This document shows positions 45,601-51,039 of a stretch of DNA of 51,039 nt, one piece after another. The notes beneath the pieces are model-generated. The model saw only the letters and a program-made list of their open reading frames with translations. It did no database searches and was not told the DNA's origin. Each line of letters opens with the position of its first letter. Position 1 is the stretch's first letter. A program made the position numbers and the translations under genes. The stretch is from Bigelowiella natans CCMP2755. Taxonomy: Eukaryota > Cercozoa > Chlorarachniophyceae. The stretch is from positions 30,001 through 81,039 of the forward strand of contig ADNK01002279.1 in the NCBI GenBank assembly GCA_000320545.1, given 5' to 3'.

Positions 45601-48519
45601 CTTCCTTTCTCGGAAAATGAAAAGAGGCTTGCCATTGCTGTCAAGGATAAGTGCCTTAGCGGGAGGCCGCCCCTCCCCTAACAACGTAAAATGCGGCCAT
45701 TAGTTTCTTGCAATACAGAGGAAAATGATTGTAACTTAAATAACCCTACAGGTAATTAGAGATTCCTATTCTCTCTTTCGCTCTCCCCGCCCCTCCCCCC
45801 GTCCTCTAAATTTTGGTGTCGTAAACCATACCCACAGAATAGGACTCAATCGATAATTTCACGAAAAGTTTTTCGCTCTTATTAATACGCACCATTCCAA
45901 ATAAGACACTTCCGTCGCCGCCTAAATACGCATTCAGTTTTCATATAAGTAGTGCTCTTCATTGGTATAATAGAGAGTGAGATCTCTTCATCACTCTCCC
46001 TCTCTGCCGCCCCCCTCCCCCCCCCCCCCACCCTTTTCTCCCCACTATTCCCTCGTCTCTCCGCTAGCACGTGGATGTTGTATTAGTGAATATAGAGAAC
46101 CTTCGCTCCGCATATTCCTTGTTCCATAGGTTCTCATGATCTTCAATGACATTATCCTTTTGCAGCATCATCTGTGAATGCTTCGCTTTGAAGGCCTCAT
46201 CGTCCTCTGTAGTATCTTCGTTCTTGCTCTCCTCCTCATCTTCATCTTCGTCATCGTCGCTGTCTAAATCGTCCTCCGCCTCCTCATCTTTGAGATCCTC
46301 CCAGCCCTCGCCCAAACTGAGAGTGCGAGTGGCGCAATTCAAACGATGCTACGAAACCCCATTTGCAAGTGGTGCAAAGACAACGCCGACACCAGAAAGA
46401 AAGCGAAAGACTTCCCTTCTCACGCCCCCTCTGCCTCTTCGAGTATTCTATTCCTAAACTCGTCCGAGCATGCCCACCACACCTGTGCTGCTCCATCTTC
46501 GCCTTCCTATCCCTTTTTGCCTTCATCCGCGCGAATCTTCACCGATATTTTGCCCAAACACAAAACAAAGATGCGGTTGCGTTATCATCAATCATCGAAA
46601 TCTCGCCGCACACACGCGCTGGGAGGAAAACTCGAGCGCGGGAAACAACTCGTAGTTATCTATCGATTATGCGTATGCCGGTCTGCTAGGAATCAAGGTG
46701 CATCGGAAAGGTGTCATTCTCACTAGCAAAAACAACACGGGGACGAAAAGTAGCGTTTTTCGGCGCTTTTCACTCACTGGGTCTCTTTATCGCGGATTGT
46801 GGCGATTTTGAGAGGAATGGCGAACGTCCCGGCCTTGCGCCCATTGATCTTCGGGAGCTCTGGGACTACAGGGTTCTTCTTCTTCGGCTGTGATTCTCTG
46901 GCCTGCTGCTCCCCGTTCCATGCCTTTTTGTTTTGGGTATGCGAATAATGATGCAGTGGTATAGATGATGTGTGCTCAAGTTGAATTTTCGGCGAGATTG
47001 GCGATTTGATTTCGAGCGGGCGCTGCGGATGCCAGAGTATGGGCGCTACCTTCACGTATTCGTCTCTCTCGCCATCAGCTAACTCATAGCCCAATCGGAC
47101 CCCATTACTTTCACATGGGTACGTGTATAGCCTTGGGAGAGGGGTGGGGTGGGGGGGGAGGGTTGAAGGACATATCACCGACCGATGCGGTTAGATGCAA
47201 TATGAACCTCGACTTTTTGCCATACACACAATGTAATCATGTGCAGATAACAGGTGCCTTTTCTCTCTCCCCCCCCCTCCCTCCCCCCAACCCCTCTTCC
47301 TCTCTCCAGCAGCTCTGCTTGCGAACAAAGGTACCCCTCAACTCCATCGTCGAATCGTATGGAAATAGGCCATTTCGCGATTTTCTTGGTGGTTGGGTTG
47401 CAGAAGGGAGCACCGACGCGAGGGGAGGGGCAAAAGCAGAAGGGGTACATACGCAAGAACAGGAGGCAAACATAGGCATCAGACTAATCCTGCACAGGAC
47501 TCAATGCGATGAGTTCCTTACTTTGCACTGCGTTGTGATTACAAGCTATTCGGCGTAAGCTAGGGTCTGCTCTGGCGATGTGTTTTGATTCCTACCTTTG
47601 TTTCAGGGCCGGCAAGCTTCGTTCGCACTAGATTCATGCCGCCCACCGATGTGATAACACCCTTGCGCCAACCTGCGACATCATTGCGCAGTTAAGACCG
47701 GAGTTTAGATTAACAGAGAGAACTCAGCAGAGTTGTTGTGTAATTCTTGCCGTAGTGACAGCAGTAGCAGCAGCAACAACAATGCTGAGGATGATGCGGC
47801 GAGTCAGCCAGTTTAAAAAAAAACACTGGTAAAACCCAATGCACTCCGCAAGAAAAGCCGAAGGTAAACCGAAAAAATGTGCGAAGTAATTCTATTTTTC
47901 TTCCTTTCATCGCGATACTGACCGTCTCTTCGCATTACTCGCACACCGAAGCCCTCGAAAGGCACCGAGTATGTATGGAGAGTGCTGCAGTTCATGTTTT
48001 CTGCAGGAAAATAGAAGAGAGAGAAGAAAGAGCATTTCCGACGAGATTCAAAACGAGACAGGGAAGAGGCAAGAAACGGCTCAAGCGCTATTTAACCGAG
48101 AAATCAAGGCAACGTGGCAGCAGACGATTAAAAAAAAGAAGAAATCTAAGACACAGTACCAAAAAAGCTGTACATTCGCAGCATGTTTTGCGGCGCGGCG
48201 ACGGGCCACAGATGCCTTTTCTTTAGGTCTTCATGAAGGATCTTCGAGCCCGTCTTCTCCTGCCAAAACAACGATGACAACCATTCAAACCACCGCACAT
48301 CCTGAGAAAGCAAATCCCGCCCAAATTCGCTCATTCTTTCCGCGTGTTTCCAGCTTTCGAGCGAGTGTATATGTATGCGAAGAGTGAACATGGCAGGAGC
48401 CTCTCGCGATAGGAGAGGCGCATGGAACCTGCGCCACTTTCTCCCACTTCCGGTAGCGTCGCCTTTGCACGCGCTCGTCCTCTTCCACTTGCGCTCGCAG
48501 GGAGTGGTTTGTGGGCATT
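45601..48519 (-). CDS. Exon chain of an unidentified gene with acidic tract
   Basis: Phase-linked exons are 48519-48429 (basic: RVQRRRYRKWEKVAQ), 48259-48174 (EKTGSKILHEDLKKRHLWPV), 47984-47923 (YSVPFEGFGVRVMRRD), 47672-47596 (GWRKGVITSVGGMNLVRTKL), 47384-47335 (KIAKWPISIRFDDGVEG), 47131-47050 (YPCESNGVRLGYELADGERD), 46923-46778 (lysine/proline-rich) and 46317-46101. The last contains a long acidic run of D and E followed by EDHENLWNKEYAERR. Further on, 45921-45893 (GGDGSVLFGM) and 45654-45601 (ALILDSNGKPLFIFRERK) join each other in phase, though the link to 46101 is missing. The 45654-45601 exon also joins the 45400 exon in phase, so this gene may run into the SDR-like one. The domain order (basic helix, WRKG/FDDG segment, acidic region) suggests a nuclear protein, but I do not recognise the family. 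Confidence 0.55.
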
Positions 48520-49247
48520 CTGCGTGCCATCACACATCGTGCAGGTGGAGGGGAAAGCAAAGGCCGCAGTTGGTATTAGGATATAGTACGCATATAAAAA
48601 TGCCTAGTTTTACGAGGCCCCCCAGGGGCAAATATCAAAAATGAATAATGTATTGAAAGCATAGGACGGATTGTGCCGATTAGACGACAAATGTCTGAAC
48701 AGCGGAGAAGAGTCCACACAGAGGAAGTGTCGGCGGCTCCTTGATCCGGTATGGATTCGAACGCAAAAGATTAATACATTTTGAAAGATATACTCGCGAA
48801 AAATGTTCTTGTAGTGTTTCAGCCTACTACTACATCTACTATTACTACTACATCTACTACTTTGCTAGCAGCTTCCTTAGCCCTTCCCCTGCCCTTCCAG
48901 CCTTTGGAGAGTTCCTGTCGCATGTAGTCATCATGTTAAAGTGCTGAATTTGGCTTAAAGTTGTTCTTTAATGCCCATATTCAATACGATTTATACTAAT
49001 GCTTTGCTTTAAAAAACGCAAGAGAGACGGAATGATGAAGGAGTATACAACCACTGCCCAGTAATTTCTTGGTACTCTTCCAAATACTTATCTTTGCTGT
49101 CAATCCTAAAAACGGTGCAGACTTGGGTGAGGAGGCTGTTAGTACGCGACGATATTCCTACAGCAATAGCCGCAGTGATCATGGCTAGCATCATGCAAAA
49201 GGCCTTCATTCACGCCACCGGTGCTTGGTGATTTTGGAACACAAACA

Positions 49248-49323
<76 letters not shown>

Positions 49324-50164
49324 ATAATATAAATATATCTATGGAGGCGTTGAACTTATCCGCACAATTTCTTGAGAAGGTCCATATCAAGGAAGCTCTT
49401 TGGCCTTTCATCGGGGACTGCCATCTTCTTCCCGGGATCTAGATCTGAGCGCAACGTGGGCCGTTTGCGAAGGGGAGACAGAAACAGCAGGATACACCAA
49501 CACAATGCGGAGATTATGATGATGTGTGAGAGAGAGCCAGGTTTGCTAGCACAGCAAAAATTCTTATTAAATGCTTTAGAATGCCATCCGGGTCAAAAAT
49601 GTTCCGATTTTATTCGGTGATTAGCGTGCGTGGCGTCGCAGCAGTTCTCGAGATCTTCGAGGCCGATCACAGTTTTTATTGCCCTACTTGCTACGCTACC
49701 CCTCTCCCCCACCTCGCTCAATTCTAATTGTACTACTTTTCCGCGGTAAACGGATAGGGGGGGGCGGCGACGTGTCCTCCTGCTCGTTGACACGGTCCTT
49801 TCTCCTTGCCAAGCGGTGAGTTCGCTTTTTGAATGAGGGAAAATACAAAACGATATGCGTTGTGATGTCATCTTTCTGTTTATCGCTGTGTTTGTTTAGG
49901 TAATAATTTAATATATATATATATATATATATGTGTATATTGTTGCTCTATATATGTTGGGTATTTCGCACAAATTATACAGTGGGCCGCCTTTCTAGAT
50001 TGGGACAACTAGCGTGAGAATAGCACCTGCTTTGGTAATGGCTTCGAATAGAGCATCTCTTTCAGCCTTTCCTATGATCCGATAAAAAGAGAGAAAACAC
50101 GCCAAGAATCACGTCATCTTGTCCGCCGACGAACTACTAACACAACGCATGCATACCCCCCCCC
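48520..50164 (-). other. Region with unlinked candidate exons
   Basis: Minus-strand candidate exons include 48925-48870 (ELSKGWKGRGRAKEAAS), about 49209-49040 (a hydrophobic TM-like run then DSKDKYLEEYQEITGQW), about 49440-49355 (PGKKMAVPDERPKSFLDMDL) and about 49822-49730 (ELTAWQGERTVSTSRRTRRR). I could not connect them in phase to either neighbour. An (AT)n run flanked by (CA)n and (GT)n lies at 49248-49322 and another (AT)n at 49912-49934. Confidence 0.35.
49248..49322. repeat. (CA)n-(AT)n-(GT)n compound microsatellite
   Basis: CA, AT and GT runs follow one another, so the tract is self-complementary and can form a long hairpin. Confidence 0.95.
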
Positions 50165-50957
50165 CTTTCACGAGGGCAGCGCGCGGTGTTTCAAATCGTG
50201 CGCCTATGGGCTCGACTACCGCTTCGTCGTCGGGATCGAAGTATCTTCCATCTCCAAATCTATAGTCAATCACGTTCCTGGGCAGTATGGATTGGGTAGA
50301 GTATGAATAAGGCCGATTCGTCACGTGGTTGGGGCAACGCGCCACTGCGACTTCAGCGGTGTATCACATCTCGCTTCAAACATTTTAGTTAGCAATTTAG
50401 GGTAGAAATGCGCTTGCGGCTCCGCCCAAGAACGGCATGGGATGTGTCGTTGGTGGATAACCAGTATTCTATCAGCTCTCGGTATAGAGCGATGAAGTCC
50501 TCCTTAGTCACGTTCCGAACATCGTCGAACGTTAGTTGCTGGCAGAGACAGCAGTGGTTGCATTAGAAAGATATATCTCTTGAATTAAAATATAAATATT
50601 TATACATATATATATATATATATATACATACATACATATATAAATATTATATAGGTACGTATGTAATAGTACGAGGGAGAACAAGGAGAAATATCAGAGA
50701 GACAATTCAATATATCGTTATAACAACGAAGAAGGCAAATATATTAGTACAACGGGATCTGATTCCACAGCTTACAGCGATGTGCTCACAACCTGCGGAG
50801 ACTGGTTTTCGATAGCCCATCCATACTCGCCCAAGTAGTGCTGCATCACTGTTTTGCAGAGATATATTTTATATATATATAACATAAACATATATAGACA
50901 GACTAGATGGTAACGACCGTTGTAAACAACTTGCTGCTCCGATCCCTCAGGAAATCT
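50165..50957 (-). CDS. Internal exons of an unidentified gene running off the right edge
   Basis: Exons 50957-50918 (RFPEGSEQQVVYN), 50848-50793 (VMQHYLGEYGWAIENQSPQ), 50538-50434 (QLTFDDVRNVTKEDFIALYR), 50344-50325 and 50277 to about 50165 (DYRFGDGRYFDPDDEAVVEP) join in phase. The second and third resemble, faintly, the calponin-homology head of Ndc80/Hec1 (a helix, then a TKEDF...LY segment), but the next exons do not, so I leave it unnamed. The intron between the last two exons would be only 47 bases. The 5' part lies beyond 51039. The gene may be continuous with the exon chain at 45601-48519. Confidence 0.5.
50603..50640. repeat. (AT)n/(CATA)n microsatellite in an intron
   Basis: AT run followed by CATACATA between the exons at 50848-50793 and 50538-50434. 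Confidence 0.85.
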
Positions 50958-51039
50958 CTGTTTAGGGACTCTAACGATAGGATGGAAGAGGTGACACAGC
51001 ATACATGGCAGGGAAAAAACTTAGGGTGGGGAGGGGGCT

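Noticed and set aside
50434-50957. Naming the right-edge gene NDC80
   Set aside because: Only a faint resemblance over two exons, and the following exons do not fit the family.

Overview
This window is nuclear DNA from an intron-rich eukaryote, probably a protist. The evidence is GT-AG introns of about 50-400 bases (longer in places) that interrupt every conserved gene, recognisable eukaryote-only proteins (splicing factor SF3B5, TFIID subunit TAF2, a KH-domain RNA-binding protein), standard stop codons, and many (AT)n, (CA)n and (CT)n microsatellites inside introns. I cannot name the lineage. There is no sign of operons, ribosome binding sites, CRISPR arrays or RNA genes. Exon models were built by hand, by requiring that reading phase be kept across every junction, so boundaries may be off by a base or two.

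Layout. 1-2421 (+): 3' end of an unidentified gene. 3803-6999 (-): a two-KH-domain protein spliced in frame to a C-terminal armadillo/importin-alpha-like segment. 8442-9306 (+): SF3B5, complete in five exons. 9560-13480: an island with a decayed PIF/Harbinger-type transposase and tandem repeats. 13769-15569 (+): a secreted or Golgi protein, weakly glycosyltransferase-like. 18061-18660 (-): a small predicted secreted protein. 18890-19610: another repeat remnant. 20292-36138 (-): one 16-kb TAF2 gene with more than 40 small exons. 36744-42364: a repeat or mobile-element island. 42561-45400 (-): an SDR-like protein. 45601-48519 and 50165-50957 (-): exons of one or two unidentified genes, the last running off the right edge.

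The most striking signal is compositional. From 36744 to 42364 (5,621 bases) I find no TpA dinucleotide at all, although AA, TT and AT are common. The Harbinger island (10312-13140) has only about five TpA steps, and the 18890-19610 remnant keeps TpA almost only inside CTAG. The islands share a dispersed repeat, and their proteins have no tyrosine; conserved tyrosines in the transposase appear as histidine or cysteine. Together this looks like a repeat-directed mutational process that turns TpA into TpG/CpA (A-to-G transitions), the opposite of fungal RIP. I know of no described system that does this. The flanking host genes are full of TpA.

The three identified host genes act in nuclear gene expression (TFIID, spliceosome, RNA binding), but nothing shows they are co-regulated.
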